Source: Basfia succiniciproducens
GTDB lineage: Bacteria; Pseudomonadota; Gammaproteobacteria; Enterobacterales; Pasteurellaceae
Assembly (NCBI RefSeq): GCF_011455875.1
Contig: NZ_CP015031.1
Location: forward strand, 620,001-684,000
Length of the DNA stretch: 64,000 nt
Reading direction: 5' to 3'
Shown: piece after piece, positions 7,549 through 17,689 of the stretch
Position numbering within the stretch: position 1 is the stretch's first letter
How the letters are laid out: each line of letters begins with the position of its first letter
Notes under the pieces: model-generated
The model's input: the letters and a program-made list of their open reading frames with translations, nothing else
Database searches by the model: none
What the model was told of the DNA's origin: nothing
Position numbers and translations under genes: made by a program

Positions 7549-9537
7549 ATGATCACCGAAACCCTATTCAATGCGGAAAATATCACCGCTAATTCTCCCC
7601 AGCTTGAACAGTTAAAACAACTTTTCCCCAACTGCTTTGACACAAGCGGTCGTTTTCTGTTGGAAAAATTCCAAGCGGAAATTGCACAGCATACCGACAT
7701 CAGCCGCGAGTTTTACTCAATGAACTGGCTGGGCAAATCTTATGCGAAATTACTACGCAATCTTCCACCTGAAACTTTGCTTGCCGAAGATGTAGAACAC
7801 AATTCAAAAGAAGAAAATGCCCATAGCCAAAACGTGTTAATCCAAGGCGATAATTTGGAAGTCTTGAAGCATTTGAAAAATGCTTATCGCAATAGCGTTA
7901 AAATGATCTATATCGATCCGCCGTATAACACCGGCTCGGACGGTTTTGTGTATCAAGACGACCGTAAATTTACCCCCAAACAATTGGCAACGCTTGCCAA
8001 TATCACGCAAGAGGAAGCCGAACGCATTTTGAATTTCACCGATAAAGGCAGCAATTCCCACAGCGCGTGGCTCACCTTTATGTATCCGCGTTTGTATGTG
8101 GCACGAGAACTGTTAAAAGAAGATGGTGTAATTTTTATCAGCATTGATGATAACGAAGTGGCACAGTTGAAATTGTTGTGTGATGAAGTGTTTGGGGAGG
8201 GGAATTTTGTTGGGCTGATTTCGGTAGTAAATAATCCAAAAGGCAGAAGTGATCAAAAGAATATAGCAACAGCACACGAATATCTTTTAGTTTATCAAAA
8301 CTCTAATAAGGTACTATTGAAAGGATTTAAAGCAGAAAAACATATTACAAAAAGATACAACAAAAAAGATGAGTTAGGTGTTTGGCGTGAAATTGATTTA
8401 AGAAAAACAGGTGATAACGATCGTTTTGAAGATCGACCAAATATGTATTATCCATTTTATTGGGATGAAAAAAATCAGACCTTATCATTAGAAAAAATAG
8501 ATAGCAGTATAGAAATTTACCCAATGAAAGATGTTGAACAAAAAGGGAGATGGCGTTGGGGATATGAAAATTCAAAAGCAAATTTAAGCAAGTTATTTGC
8601 AAGATATATGCCGGCAAAAAAACAATGGTCTGTATTTGAAAAAGATTATTTTGATGAAGGTGATTTTATTAAATCTACAAGCGTTTGGGATTTTAAAGAT
8701 GTAAATAGTGAACGAGGGACAGAGATATTTGTAAAAGATTTAGGATTTAATAAAGACATATTTCCAAAACCCAAACCGATAGGAACAATAAAAAGAATCA
8801 TTGAATTAGCAACAAATTCAGACGACCTAATCCTAGACTTCTTCGCAGGCTCTGGCACAACCGCTCACGCCGTAATGCAATTAAATGCCGAAGACGGCGG
8901 CAACCGCCAATTTATTTTGGTGCAACTGCTGGAACAAACGGATCCAAAATCCGAGGCCTATAAAGCAGGCTACAAAACGATTTTTGAGATTACCAAAGCT
9001 CGTATTGAAAGAGCTGCGATATCCGTAGGGGCGGGGTTTATCCCCGCCCGAAATACTGATAATGAACGGACAGGGATAAACCCTGTCCCTACGAGCACTG
9101 AGCAAAAAATAGATCTTGGTTTCAAAATTTACCAAACTACCGACAATTTCAATGCGGTTGCAGAGGATGAATTTCATCCAAACCAAGCGCAATTACCGCA
9201 TTTAACCAGTTTGACGGAAAGCCAAATTCAAACCTTGCTGACCACTTGGCGTGTGTATGACGGTGCAAAACTTACCGAAACTGTGCAAGCGGTCGATTTG
9301 GGTGGATATATTGCATATTTGTGCGATAAACGCCTGTATTTGCTCAATGAGCATTTTAACAGCCAACATCTGCTTACCTTTATTCAACAGCTGGATAACG
9401 ACACGGCATTTAATCCGAATCGTGTAATTGTATTTGGCAATCATATGGAAAGTGCGATGCAGCAAGAGTTAAATCAAGCATTGGCAAGTTACAGCAACCG
9501 CAAAAACATCAGTTTGAGTTTGATTGTGCGCGCGTAG
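7549..9537 (+). CDS. mod: Type III restriction-modification methyltransferase Mod
   Basis: N6-adenine DNA methyltransferase and specificity subunit of a type III system. The 662-residue protein has the beta-class motif order: catalytic DPPY at residues 123-126 first, then a variable target-recognition region, then SAM-binding FAGSG at about 432-436. The recognition region (about 8220-8815) is clearly more AT-rich than both flanks, consistent with domain exchange. Near residues 492-515 a palindromic repeat is inserted in frame. The TAG stop lies inside another palindrome. The ribosome site before 7549 is weak. The partner res starts 55 bp downstream. Confidence 0.95.
   Translation: MITETLFNAENITANSPQLEQLKQLFPNCFDTSGRFLLEKFQAEIAQHTDISREFYSMNWLGKSYAKLLRNLPPETLLAEDVEHNSKEENAHSQNVLIQGDNLEVLKHLKNAYRNSVKMIYIDPPYNTGSDGFVYQDDRKFTPKQLATLANITQEEAERILNFTDKGSNSHSAWLTFMYPRLYVARELLKEDGVIFISIDDNEVAQLKLLCDEVFGEGNFVGLISVVNNPKGRSDQKNIATAHEYLLVYQNSNKVLLKGFKAEKHITKRYNKKDELGVWREIDLRKTGDNDRFEDRPNMYYPFYWDEKNQTLSLEKIDSSIEIYPMKDVEQKGRWRWGYENSKANLSKLFARYMPAKKQWSVFEKDYFDEGDFIKSTSVWDFKDVNSERGTEIFVKDLGFNKDIFPKPKPIGTIKRIIELATNSDDLILDFFAGSGTTAHAVMQLNAEDGGNRQFILVQLLEQTDPKSEAYKAGYKTIFEITKARIERAAISVGAGFIPARNTDNERTGINPVPTSTEQKIDLGFKIYQTTDNFNAVAEDEFHPNQAQLPHLTSLTESQIQTLLTTWRVYDGAKLTETVQAVDLGGYIAYLCDKRLYLLNEHFNSQHLLTFIQQLDNDTAFNPNRVIVFGNHMESAMQQELNQALASYSNRKNISLSLIVRA
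9024..9093. repeat. Double palindromic repeat inserted in frame in mod
   Basis: Two GC-rich stem-loops, GGGCGGGG-TTTAT-CCCCGCCC and GGACAGGG-ATAAA-CCCTGTCC, are enclosed by GTAGGG at the left and CCCTAC at the right. The element contributes about 24 residues beginning VGAGFIPAR and leaves the mod frame open. It interrupts otherwise Mod-like sequence. Confidence 0.8.
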
Positions 9538-9557
9538 GGTGGGCATTCTTGCCCACC
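9534..9557. repeat. GTAGGG-type palindrome at the end of mod
   Basis: GTAGGG followed by a perfect 8-bp stem GGTGGGCA (9538-9545) / TGCCCACC (9550-9557) with a TTCT loop. The TAG of GTAGGG (9535-9537) is the mod stop codon. It could also act as an mRNA hairpin between mod and res. Confidence 0.75.
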
Positions 9558-9592
9558 AAAAAATAATAACCATTGTAAACTACAGGAAAATT

Positions 9593-12493
9593 ATGTCTGG
9601 TTTTAATTACGAAAAAAATCTACCTCATCAGGAACAAGGTATTCAAGCGGTTTTAGGCGTGTTTGACCATGCTTCCCGCCGATTTCATCAGCCCGATGAA
9701 AATCCGCAAATTATGTTTGGGCAAAATCAATACACTGCCAATCTGCAAAAAGTGCAAAATGAAAACGGCATTGACCGCGCTTTGAGTTTGGATTCAGACG
9801 GCATCAATGTGCTGGATGTTTCGATGGAAACCGGTACGGGCAAAACCTATACCTACACCAAAACGATGTTTGATTTGCACCGAATGCTGGGCGTGTTCAA
9901 ATTTATTGTGGTGGTTCCCACGCTTTCGATTAAAGCGGGTACGCAACAGTTTTTGCAAAGCCAATCACTGGCAGAGCATTTTGAACAGGATTTCGGCAGC
10001 GATTATCAAGGTATCCGCCTGAAAACTTATGTGGTGGAGAGTCAAAAAGCCGCCAAAGGCAAGAAAACGCATATTCAGACGGCCATCGATGCTTTTGTGA
10101 AGGCGGAAAACCGCCAAGAAATCCACGTTTTGCTGATTAATGCGGGGATGATTAACTCGCCGTCGATGAGCAATGCGGGCGATGTTGCATTGAAAGATCT
10201 GTTTGATAACCCTGTGGAAGCCATTGCGGCGGTGCGTCCGTTTGTGATTGTTGATGAACCGCATAAGTTCCCGACTCGTGAAAGTGCCAAAACGTGGAAG
10301 AATATCAAACAGTTAAATCCGCAATATATTTTGCGCTATGGTGCGACCTTTAATGAGCAATATTACAACTTGATTTACCGCTTAACGGCGGTAGATGCCT
10401 TTAATGATGGTTTGGTTAAAGGCGTACGTGTGTTTCAGGAAGAAATGCAAGGCGGAATGGAGGCAAGCATTAAACTGCTTTCGTTAGACAGCAAAGAAGC
10501 GATGTTTGAACTGACTGAAAACGGCAAAAGCAAAAAATTCGTACTTGGCAAAGGCGATGATCTAACACAAATTCATTCGGCAATTTTTGAACTAAAAATT
10601 GATGTGATGAATAAAACCACGCTGGTGTTAAGCAATGGCTTGGAGCTGAAACGTGGTGCATTATTAAATCCCTATTCTTACGCTCAAACCGTGCAAGATG
10701 CGATGATGCAGCGTGCGATTGCAGAGCATTTTAAGCTGGAACGTGAATTGTTGGTAGAACGTACCACCAAAATCAAACCGCTGACGCTGTTTTTTATTGA
10801 TGATATTAAGGGGTATCGTAAAGATAATGAAATTACTGGTAGCCTAAAAGAAAAATTTGAAAGTTGGGTGAAAGCGGAAGCAGAACGCCGTCTGAAAAAC
10901 GAAACCAACGAATTTTATCGCGCCTATTTGCAAAAAACATTGGCGGATTTATCGCTGGTGCACGGCGGTTATTTTTCTAAAGATAACAGCGAAAGCGATG
11001 ACAAAATCGAGCAGGAAATCAACGAGATTTTACACGATAAACAGGCGTTGCTGTCGCTGGATAATCCTCGTCGTTTTATTTTCTCCAAATGGACGCTACG
11101 AGAAGGCTGGGATAATCCGAATGTATTTCAGATTTGCAAATTGCGCTCAAGCGGCAGCCAAACATCTAAGCTGCAAGAAGTGGGGCGTGGTTTACGCTTG
11201 CCGGTGAATGAGTTGATGGAGCGTGTGCGTGAACCGCAATACAAGCTCAATTATTTTGTGGACAGCAGCGAAAAGGATTTTGTGGCGGAGCTGATTGGTG
11301 AGGTAAATCAACATTCATTTAGCGAAACCATTCCGCAGAAATTTGATGAAGCGCTTGAACAGAAAATTTTGCAAAAATATCCTGAAATTGAACCGCTTGA
11401 TTTGATGTTTGAATTGGTAGAAAAAGGCATTATTGACCGCAAAAAGGTCTTTACCGAAAACGGTTATACCCGTTTGAAAGTTGCTTATCCGCAAGCCTTT
11501 GAGCAAACGCTGAAAAAAGACAAAATCAGTAAAGCAGGAGAAGGTAAAGACGCCATCAAAATGCGGGTAGGCAAATATGAAGAACTCAAAGCCTTGTGGG
11601 AATTGATTCATCATAAAGCGATTCTGCAATACAAGATTGGTTCAGAAAGTGAATTTTTATCATTATTTACTGCTTATTTGCGTGAAAATCTCACTAAATT
11701 CAAACAGGCTGGGATTCGCACGGCGATAAATGAAACGTATATCAATAATGGCATTATGCTGAACCGCCGTAAAGAGAATCTTGAAAATGATGATTTTATC
11801 CGTTTTAACACAATGAGTTATCGTGAATTCCTCAGCGAGCTTGCCGTGAGTGCCAAAATTCAGATGAATACATTGCACCAAGCGTTTTATGCTTTGCGGG
11901 ATGAGCTGAATATCAGCGAGTTTATGAATCAACAGACGATTAACCAAATTTGTGGTGGATTTAATCAATTCTTGTTGAATCATTCATTCAGTAAATTTGA
12001 ATTGGGCTATCAGTTGGTCAATAACCGCATTCATCCGACTAAATTTACCGATGAAAAAGGTTGTGCCAAAGAGGTTAATAGGGCGGATTTGGGCATATTT
12101 GGCGATACGGAGAAAAGACCGTCTGAAAATTATCTATTTGATGAAATTTTCTTTGATTCGGAAATTGAGCATCAGAACATTGCGGATAATGAGATTGAGA
12201 ATGTAACGGTATTTACCAAAATCCCGAAAAATTCCATCAAAATTCCTGTTGCCGGTGGCGGCTCTTATTCGCCTGATTTTGCCTATATTGTGAAAACCAA
12301 ATCAGGCGAAACGCTGAATTTTGTGATTGAAGCCAAAGGCGTAGAAAGCTCGGATATTTTGCGTAAAAGTGAAGAGCGGAAAATCAAACATGCGGAAAAG
12401 CTATTCACGAAAATTGCCGAAAAGGTACAAGTGAAGTTTTTAACGCAGTTTGAAGGGGATATGGTGGCGGAGTTAATTAGGCGGAATATATAA
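9593..12493 (+). CDS. res: Type III restriction endonuclease subunit Res
   Basis: ATP-dependent helicase-nuclease that cuts DNA together with Mod. From the ATG at 9593 (AGGA 5 nt upstream; a longer frame overlapping mod is less likely) it has 966 residues, normal for Res. Walker A GTGKT is at residues 81-85, the DEPH box at 221-224, the C-terminal helicase motif QEVGRGLRLP near 540, and the PD-(D/E)xK nuclease at PD 894-895 with ExK 913-915. All key residues are present, so the enzyme looks intact. Ends at a paired-uptake-word terminator. Confidence 0.95.
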   Translation: MSGFNYEKNLPHQEQGIQAVLGVFDHASRRFHQPDENPQIMFGQNQYTANLQKVQNENGIDRALSLDSDGINVLDVSMETGTGKTYTYTKTMFDLHRMLGVFKFIVVVPTLSIKAGTQQFLQSQSLAEHFEQDFGSDYQGIRLKTYVVESQKAAKGKKTHIQTAIDAFVKAENRQEIHVLLINAGMINSPSMSNAGDVALKDLFDNPVEAIAAVRPFVIVDEPHKFPTRESAKTWKNIKQLNPQYILRYGATFNEQYYNLIYRLTAVDAFNDGLVKGVRVFQEEMQGGMEASIKLLSLDSKEAMFELTENGKSKKFVLGKGDDLTQIHSAIFELKIDVMNKTTLVLSNGLELKRGALLNPYSYAQTVQDAMMQRAIAEHFKLERELLVERTTKIKPLTLFFIDDIKGYRKDNEITGSLKEKFESWVKAEAERRLKNETNEFYRAYLQKTLADLSLVHGGYFSKDNSESDDKIEQEINEILHDKQALLSLDNPRRFIFSKWTLREGWDNPNVFQICKLRSSGSQTSKLQEVGRGLRLPVNELMERVREPQYKLNYFVDSSEKDFVAELIGEVNQHSFSETIPQKFDEALEQKILQKYPEIEPLDLMFELVEKGIIDRKKVFTENGYTRLKVAYPQAFEQTLKKDKISKAGEGKDAIKMRVGKYEELKALWELIHHKAILQYKIGSESEFLSLFTAYLRENLTKFKQAGIRTAINETYINNGIMLNRRKENLENDDFIRFNTMSYREFLSELAVSAKIQMNTLHQAFYALRDELNISEFMNQQTINQICGGFNQFLLNHSFSKFELGYQLVNNRIHPTKFTDEKGCAKEVNRADLGIFGDTEKRPSENYLFDEIFFDSEIEHQNIADNEIENVTVFTKIPKNSIKIPVAGGGSYSPDFAYIVKTKSGETLNFVIEAKGVESSDILRKSEERKIKHAEKLFTKIAEKVQVKFLTQFEGDMVAELIRRNI

Positions 12494-12533
12494 AAAGTGC
12501 GGTAAAAATTTTAAGATTTTTTACCGCACTTTT
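12492..12533. terminator. Bidirectional terminator between res and fdnI
   Basis: Inverted uptake words AAAAGTGCGGTAAAAA / TTTTTTACCGCACTTTT overlap the res stop codon. T runs on both strands allow termination of res and of the convergent fdn operon. Confidence 0.85.
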
Positions 12534-12549
12534 GTCTGTAAGTTGATAG

Positions 12550-13230
12550 TTATTTAGAGGCTTTATCTTTCTCTAACATATAACGCTCGATTTCCGGTTT
12601 GATTTCATGATTGAACCATTTCGGGTGGTGTTTTTTCGCCCAGCGTACGGTAACCCAGCCTTCAACCATGGCGCGGATGGAGCCTTTCACCCAAAACGCC
12701 ATGTAGATGTGCACCAGAATGCCGGTGAACAGCGCGAAGGCGCTGGCGGAGTGCAATAAAATCGCAATGCGCAGCGTTGTTACCGAAAAGTAGCCGGAGA
12801 AGTAGCGCCGCCACATGATAATGCCGGTTACCAACAATGTGATCATGGCAAGATTCAACGTCCAGAACAGCATTTTCTGACCGAGGTTGTATTTGCCGTT
12901 GTATGCCACACCATGTTCGTTACCTTTCAATACTTCCACGATGCCTTTCAACCAGCGGATGTCGTTCCGTTCCGGAATATTATGGCTTGCATAAATAAAG
13001 GCAAGAATAATAAACGCGATGAACATGATGATACCCGTAATCGGGTGAATGGCGCGCGCCAGTTGCGGCGTCCCCAAAATTTCATGTAACCAGGCGAAAT
13101 CCGGGAAGAAAAACGCCACTCCGGTGAACATGGTCATAAAGAAGGCAATCACTAAAAACCAATGACTCACACGAGCGGGGTATTTATGGCGAACGATTTT
13201 GGTATCGTTCGTAAATTCGACTTTACTCAT
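12550..13230 (-). CDS. fdnI: Formate dehydrogenase cytochrome b556 (gamma) subunit
   Basis: Inner-membrane di-heme cytochrome that passes electrons from the beta subunit to menaquinone. The 226-residue protein has four hydrophobic segments with histidines suited to heme b (SHWF near residue 22, RAIHPITG near 60, LLHSAS and HIYMAFW near 158-175). Its start overlaps the fdnH stop (TAATG), so the two are translationally coupled. Last gene of fdnGHI. Confidence 0.94.
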   Translation of the reverse strand: MSKVEFTNDTKIVRHKYPARVSHWFLVIAFFMTMFTGVAFFFPDFAWLHEILGTPQLARAIHPITGIIMFIAFIILAFIYASHNIPERNDIRWLKGIVEVLKGNEHGVAYNGKYNLGQKMLFWTLNLAMITLLVTGIIMWRRYFSGYFSVTTLRIAILLHSASAFALFTGILVHIYMAFWVKGSIRAMVEGWVTVRWAKKHHPKWFNHEIKPEIERYMLEKDKASK

Positions 13231-14168
13231 TATTTGCCACCTTTGTTATGATGTGATTGTTCTTCTTCCGCATCTTCCCGTTCGAAGTGGGCGCTGTGAT
13301 CTTCCACATCTTCTTCATTGTTCGGGCCGACCCCTACATAATGGGCGATTTCGGCTAATGCCAGGCCGCCCATCGCGACTGCCGCCACCGGTTTTAAGAT
13401 GTCTTTCCAAAGTTTGACGGTAACGTCGATTTCCGGATCTTTCGGTAAGCCGGCATAGAGCTCCGGTCTGTCCGCGTGGTGCAGCACGTACATCACATGA
13501 GTACCGCCTACGCCTTCGGGATTATAGATGCCGGCATTGTCATAGCCGCGGGATTTCAAATCCGCCACTCGGGTTTCCGCATAGTGCAGCATTTCCTCTT
13601 TGGAGCCGAAATGAATGGCGCCGGTCGGGCAGGTTTTCACGCAGGCGGGTTCTTGACCCACATTGACGCGATCCACACAGAGGGTACATTTGTATACGCG
13701 GTTGTCTTCATTGCTCATTTTCGGCACATTAAACGGACAGCCGGCGATACAATAACCGCAACCGATACATTTTTCCGATTGGAAATCCACAATCCCGTTG
13801 GCGTATTGGATAATGGCACCCGGTGCCGGACAGGCTTTTAAGCAGCCCGGTTCGGCGCAGTGCATACAGCCGTCTTTGCGGATCAGCCATTCCAGCCGGT
13901 CGTTTTCCTCCACTTCGCTGAACTTCATTACCGTCCATTGTTGGGCGTTCATGTCGCGGGGATTATCGTAAACCCCAACGCATTGTTCCTGCGGAGCGCG
14001 GATATCGTTCCATTCGGAACAAGCGACCTGACAGGCTTTACAACCGATACAGATGGTGACATCGATAAGTTTAGCGACTTCCACCACGTCTTTGCGGACT
14101 TGCGGCGGCGGCGTGACGCCGGAAGTGGCGGAGCGCTTGATAATGTTTTGTTCTTGTACTGCGGACAT
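13230..14168 (-). CDS. fdnH: Formate dehydrogenase iron-sulfur (beta) subunit
   Basis: Carries electrons through four [4Fe-4S] clusters from the molybdenum subunit to the cytochrome. The 312-residue protein has four cysteine groups beginning with [11 protein letters not shown] near residue 40, then [16 protein letters not shown] and CTLCVDR. One membrane anchor ([15 protein letters not shown]) lies near residue 265, as in E. coli FdnH. The start overlaps the fdnG stop by one base. The C-terminal tail is acidic and histidine-rich. Confidence 0.95.
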   Translation of the reverse strand: MSAVQEQNIIKRSATSGVTPPPQVRKDVVEVAKLIDVTICIGCKACQVACSEWNDIRAPQEQCVGVYDNPRDMNAQQWTVMKFSEVEENDRLEWLIRKDGCMHCAEPGCLKACPAPGAIIQYANGIVDFQSEKCIGCGYCIAGCPFNVPKMSNEDNRVYKCTLCVDRVNVGQEPACVKTCPTGAIHFGSKEEMLHYAETRVADLKSRGYDNAGIYNPEGVGGTHVMYVLHHADRPELYAGLPKDPEIDVTVKLWKDILKPVAAVAMGGLALAEIAHYVGVGPNNEEDVEDHSAHFEREDAEEEQSHHNKGGK

Positions 14169-17100
14169 TACAGGGCCTCCGTGGTTTTTTCGATGTTAAC
14201 AAGGAATGCCTTGTATTCAGGGGTAAGTGAGTTAACTTCGCCTACCGGTGGTGTCAGTGTATTTGTCACAAAGGTTTTCTTGCCTACGCCGGAAAAACCC
14301 CAGTGAATAGGGAAGCCGATGGTATGCACGATTTGCCCGTTTACCGTTAACGGCTTAATCCGTTTGGTGACTACCGCTTTCATCTTGATGTAACCGCGTT
14401 TAGAATGCACTTTCACCACATCACCCTGTTTAATGCCTTTCTCTTGCGCCAGTTCTTCGCTGATTTCGGCAAATGCCTCGGGTTGGGTAATCATGCTTAG
14501 TTGCACTTGTGCCGTCCAGGCATGGAAATGTTCCGTCAAACTATAAGTAGTACCTACATAAGGGAATTCGTTTGATGTACCGAAATTAGGTTTATCATTT
14601 TCCATTACACGCGCCACCGGGCTGGAAATCACATTCGGGTGCAACGGATTGGTGCCGATTGGTGTTTCTATCGGCTCATAGTGTTCCGGGAACGGGCCGT
14701 CGGCCAGGCGATTTAAACAGAATAAACCGCCTAATCCGTCATTTTGCATAATAAACGGCATTATCTCGGAATTTGGCGGTGCCGTGCCGAAGTCGGCTAT
14801 ATCAATATAATTCCAGTTTTTGCCGTTCCATTTCACCAATTGGCGTTTCGGATCCCATGGTTTACCGGCTAAATCCGCAGAGGCGCGGTTATAAACAATG
14901 CGGCGATTCGCCGGCCATGCAAACGCCCAACCCAAGGTATTACCTAAGCCGGACGGATCGCTGTTATCGCGGTTATCCATTTGGTTGCCTTTTTCCGTCC
15001 ATTGCCCCGCATAAATCCAGGCGGAACAAGCGGTTGTGCCGTCATCACGTAATTGTCCGAAGTTAGACAATAATTCGCCTTTTTTCGCAATTAAATTACC
15101 TGCGGTGTCATATAAATCGGCTAACGCATAACCGTTGTTTTGTTTGGCTAATTCCTCTGCTTTCGGCTCCAGCGGATTAACATAATCCCATGCGGTTGCT
15201 TTGAGCGGCTCTAAACCGCGTCCGCCTTCTTTTTCATACATTTCAAGTATGGCTTCGCGGATTTCCGCCAAAATATCTACGTCCGGTTTCGCTTCCGCCG
15301 GCGGTTCGGCTGCTTTATAGTGCCATTGCAACCAACGGCCGGAGTTGGCGATAGAACCGTCTTCTTCCGCGAAACAGACCGTCGGCAAGCGGAATACTTC
15401 GGTTTGAATCTCGGCAGGGTTTACATCATTGTATTCGCCGTGATTTTGCCAGAAGTTACTGGTAGTGGTTTCGGTAGGGTCGAATACTACACAGTATTTC
15501 AGCTTGCTTAACGCACTGACCACTTTGTTTTTATTCGGCAACGAAGAAACCGGATTGAAGCCCTGGCACAGAAAACCGTTAATTTGCCCTTCGTTCATCA
15601 TTTCGATCATTTTTAATTGATCATAAACCTGATCATATTTAGGCAAATAGTGGAAACCCCATTCGTTTTCGGCGGTCGCGTTATCGCCATAGAAAGATTT
15701 CAGCAAGCTCACCACGAATTTAGGCGTGTTTTGCAGGAAGTTAGTTTGACCTTGTACTAAGGTTTTTGGCGTAACACGTTCCAAATATTTTTCAAGACTA
15801 ACATCTTTTTCATTTGGTAGCTGCAAATAACCGGGTAAACCCACCGGGGTTAAGCCCATGTCACTGGCACCCTGCACGTTTGAGTGTCCGCGCAAGGCAT
15901 TTACGCCGCCGCCCGCCATACCGATGTTACCTAAAAGTAACTGGATCATCGCCATAGCACGGATATTTTGCGCACCTACGGTATGTTGTGTCCAACCTAG
16001 GGCATATAGGAAGGTGGCAGTTTTATTAGGTGAGGCGGTTTCGGCGAGGGTTTCGCAGAATTGATTAAACGCCGCCTGTTTTACGCCGGTGATATTTTCA
16101 ACGGTTTCCGCCGTATAGCGTTCGACGTGTTTTTTTAACAAATTCAGCACGCAATGCGAATGTTGCATAGTTAAATCACGCAACGGCTGGCCGCTTTCAT
16201 CCGTTGCATATGCCCAGGAAGTGCGGTCGTATTGTGCGGTATTTTCATCAAATCCGGAAAATAATCCGTCGTTAAACTCGAAATCATCAGCTACGATCAA
16301 CGCCGCGTTGGTGTAATGTTTTACATATTCGTGTTGAATAGCGTCATGTTCGAGTAAATAACGGATAACCCCCAGCAGGAAGGCAATATCCGAGCCGGCA
16401 CGAATTTGGGCAAAGAAGTCCGAAACCGCGGCGGTACGATTAAAGCGCGGATCGACAACCATCAGTTTCGCTCCGTTTTTCTTGGCCTCAATTACCCATT
16501 TAAAGCCGACCGGATGCGCTTCCGCAGTGTTGGCGCCCATCACGATTACCAGATTGGCGTTTTTTATATCGACCCAATGATTAGTCATCGCACCGCGACC
16601 AAACGTCGCCGCCAGCGCAGGAACGGTAGGGCCGTGACAAGTCGCCGCCTGGTTATTAATTGTGACCATACCGAGCGAACGAGCCCAACGGTGGGTTAGA
16701 ATACCGGTTTCGTTACTGGTGGCGGAAGAGCAGAACATCGTCGTGGTTAGCCAACGGTTAACCGTTGTATCCTGTGCATTTTTTTCTTCAAAATGCGCAT
16801 CACGATCTTCTTTCATTAATTTGGCAATGCGATGAATCGCATCCTCCCAGGATAAACGCACCCATTTGTCGGAACCCGGTGCGCGATATTCGGGATATTT
16901 GAGACGGTTCGGACTATTCACGAAATCGAGAACCCCCGCACCTTTAGGACAGAGTGAACCGCGGCTGACCGGATGGTCCGGATCACCCTCCACATGAAAT
17001 AATTTACCTCGTGCATTTTTTGCACCATCACCAAGGCTGTACATCAACATACCACAGCCTACAGCACAATATGTGCAGTTGTTACGGGCTACTTTTGCAT

Positions 17101-17224
17101 GAATAAGTTTATATTCACGCGGAGCTGCTAACGCTTGGGTCGGCATAAAGCCGAGCATTGCAGCAGACGAACTCGCCATACCACCTGCACAGATCTTAAA
17201 GAACTTACGTCTAGAGACCTGCAT
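14168..17224 (-). CDS. fdnG: Formate dehydrogenase molybdopterin (alpha) subunit, cysteine form
   Basis: Periplasmic catalytic subunit that oxidises formate at a bis-MGD molybdenum centre. The ATG at 17224 follows TTAGGAG and gives 1018 residues with a twin-arginine signal ([12 protein letters not shown], residues 4-15). A [4Fe-4S] site starts at C50-T-Y-C53-A-V-G-C57 with a fourth cysteine in GSLCPKG. Residue 196, selenocysteine in E. coli FdnG, is here Cys encoded by TGT in CHGPTV; the following His is kept. It therefore needs no SECIS or SelB. It depends on the moa pathway for its cofactor. Confidence 0.95.
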   Translation of the reverse strand: MQVSRRKFFKICAGGMASSSAAMLGFMPTQALAAPREYKLIHAKVARNNCTYCAVGCGMLMYSLGDGAKNARGKLFHVEGDPDHPVSRGSLCPKGAGVLDFVNSPNRLKYPEYRAPGSDKWVRLSWEDAIHRIAKLMKEDRDAHFEEKNAQDTTVNRWLTTTMFCSSATSNETGILTHRWARSLGMVTINNQAATCHGPTVPALAATFGRGAMTNHWVDIKNANLVIVMGANTAEAHPVGFKWVIEAKKNGAKLMVVDPRFNRTAAVSDFFAQIRAGSDIAFLLGVIRYLLEHDAIQHEYVKHYTNAALIVADDFEFNDGLFSGFDENTAQYDRTSWAYATDESGQPLRDLTMQHSHCVLNLLKKHVERYTAETVENITGVKQAAFNQFCETLAETASPNKTATFLYALGWTQHTVGAQNIRAMAMIQLLLGNIGMAGGGVNALRGHSNVQGASDMGLTPVGLPGYLQLPNEKDVSLEKYLERVTPKTLVQGQTNFLQNTPKFVVSLLKSFYGDNATAENEWGFHYLPKYDQVYDQLKMIEMMNEGQINGFLCQGFNPVSSLPNKNKVVSALSKLKYCVVFDPTETTTSNFWQNHGEYNDVNPAEIQTEVFRLPTVCFAEEDGSIANSGRWLQWHYKAAEPPAEAKPDVDILAEIREAILEMYEKEGGRGLEPLKATAWDYVNPLEPKAEELAKQNNGYALADLYDTAGNLIAKKGELLSNFGQLRDDGTTACSAWIYAGQWTEKGNQMDNRDNSDPSGLGNTLGWAFAWPANRRIVYNRASADLAGKPWDPKRQLVKWNGKNWNYIDIADFGTAPPNSEIMPFIMQNDGLGGLFCLNRLADGPFPEHYEPIETPIGTNPLHPNVISSPVARVMENDKPNFGTSNEFPYVGTTYSLTEHFHAWTAQVQLSMITQPEAFAEISEELAQEKGIKQGDVVKVHSKRGYIKMKAVVTKRIKPLTVNGQIVHTIGFPIHWGFSGVGKKTFVTNTLTPPVGEVNSLTPEYKAFLVNIEKTTEAL

Positions 17225-17372
17225 AATCACTCCTAATAAATGTGTAGCAAACACACACATGTATCCAAATTGTAAACTTTATGTTAATCGCCATAAAGTA
17301 ATGCTATTATTCGTCTTTAAAGAGAAGAAAACATCCCTAATTTACGTTAAATAAAAATTATCTTGTATTTTA

Positions 17373-17386
17373 TTGATCTAGATTAA
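17373..17386. promoter_or_regulatory. Candidate FNR site upstream of fdnG
   Basis: TTGAT-CTAG-ATTAA differs at one base from the FNR consensus TTGATNNNNATCAA. It lies about 150 bp upstream of fdnG, an operon usually induced without oxygen. The whole 17225-17689 gap (465 bp) is AT-rich and must hold divergent promoters. Confidence 0.45.
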
Positions 17387-17500
17387 AAAATTTATTGCTA
17401 TTTAGGAATACCTCTCATTTAGAGGTTATAAAAATGTAGTGCTCTAAGAATTATATCTAATGAGCTTTAGTTTAAGTGCAGATGTATTAGTTCGTAAATT

Positions 17501-17516
17501 TGTGATTATTATCACG
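17501..17516. promoter_or_regulatory. Candidate CRP site upstream of the pdxA2 operon
   Basis: TGTGA-TTATTA-TCACG matches the CRP consensus TGTGAN6TCACA at 9 of 10 fixed positions and lies about 180 bp before pdxA2. It would fit catabolite control of the carbohydrate operon. It could also affect fdnG. Confidence 0.55.
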
Positions 17517-17689
17517 TTTCCAATATTCATTTTTATCCCTTTTTCAATATTGAGATTTAGGTCACATTTTTTCTCTATAACTTTGATTTAGAATGTAACA
17601 AAAGAACGATACTTGTTCTTTTGTTCATGGCTTTTTAGTATTTTTATCTTTAGAAAGTGAAAAAAATTGAAATTTGGTGAGGTATTTTT

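Noticed and set aside
9524-9592. A 23-codon N-terminal extension of Res overlapping mod
   Set aside because: It reads through the palindrome at the end of mod; the ATG at 9593 has AGGA at good spacing and gives a normal Res.
14168-17224. fdnG as a pseudogene or selenocysteine-dependent gene
   Set aside because: The frame is unbroken and residue 196 is encoded by TGT, not TGA.
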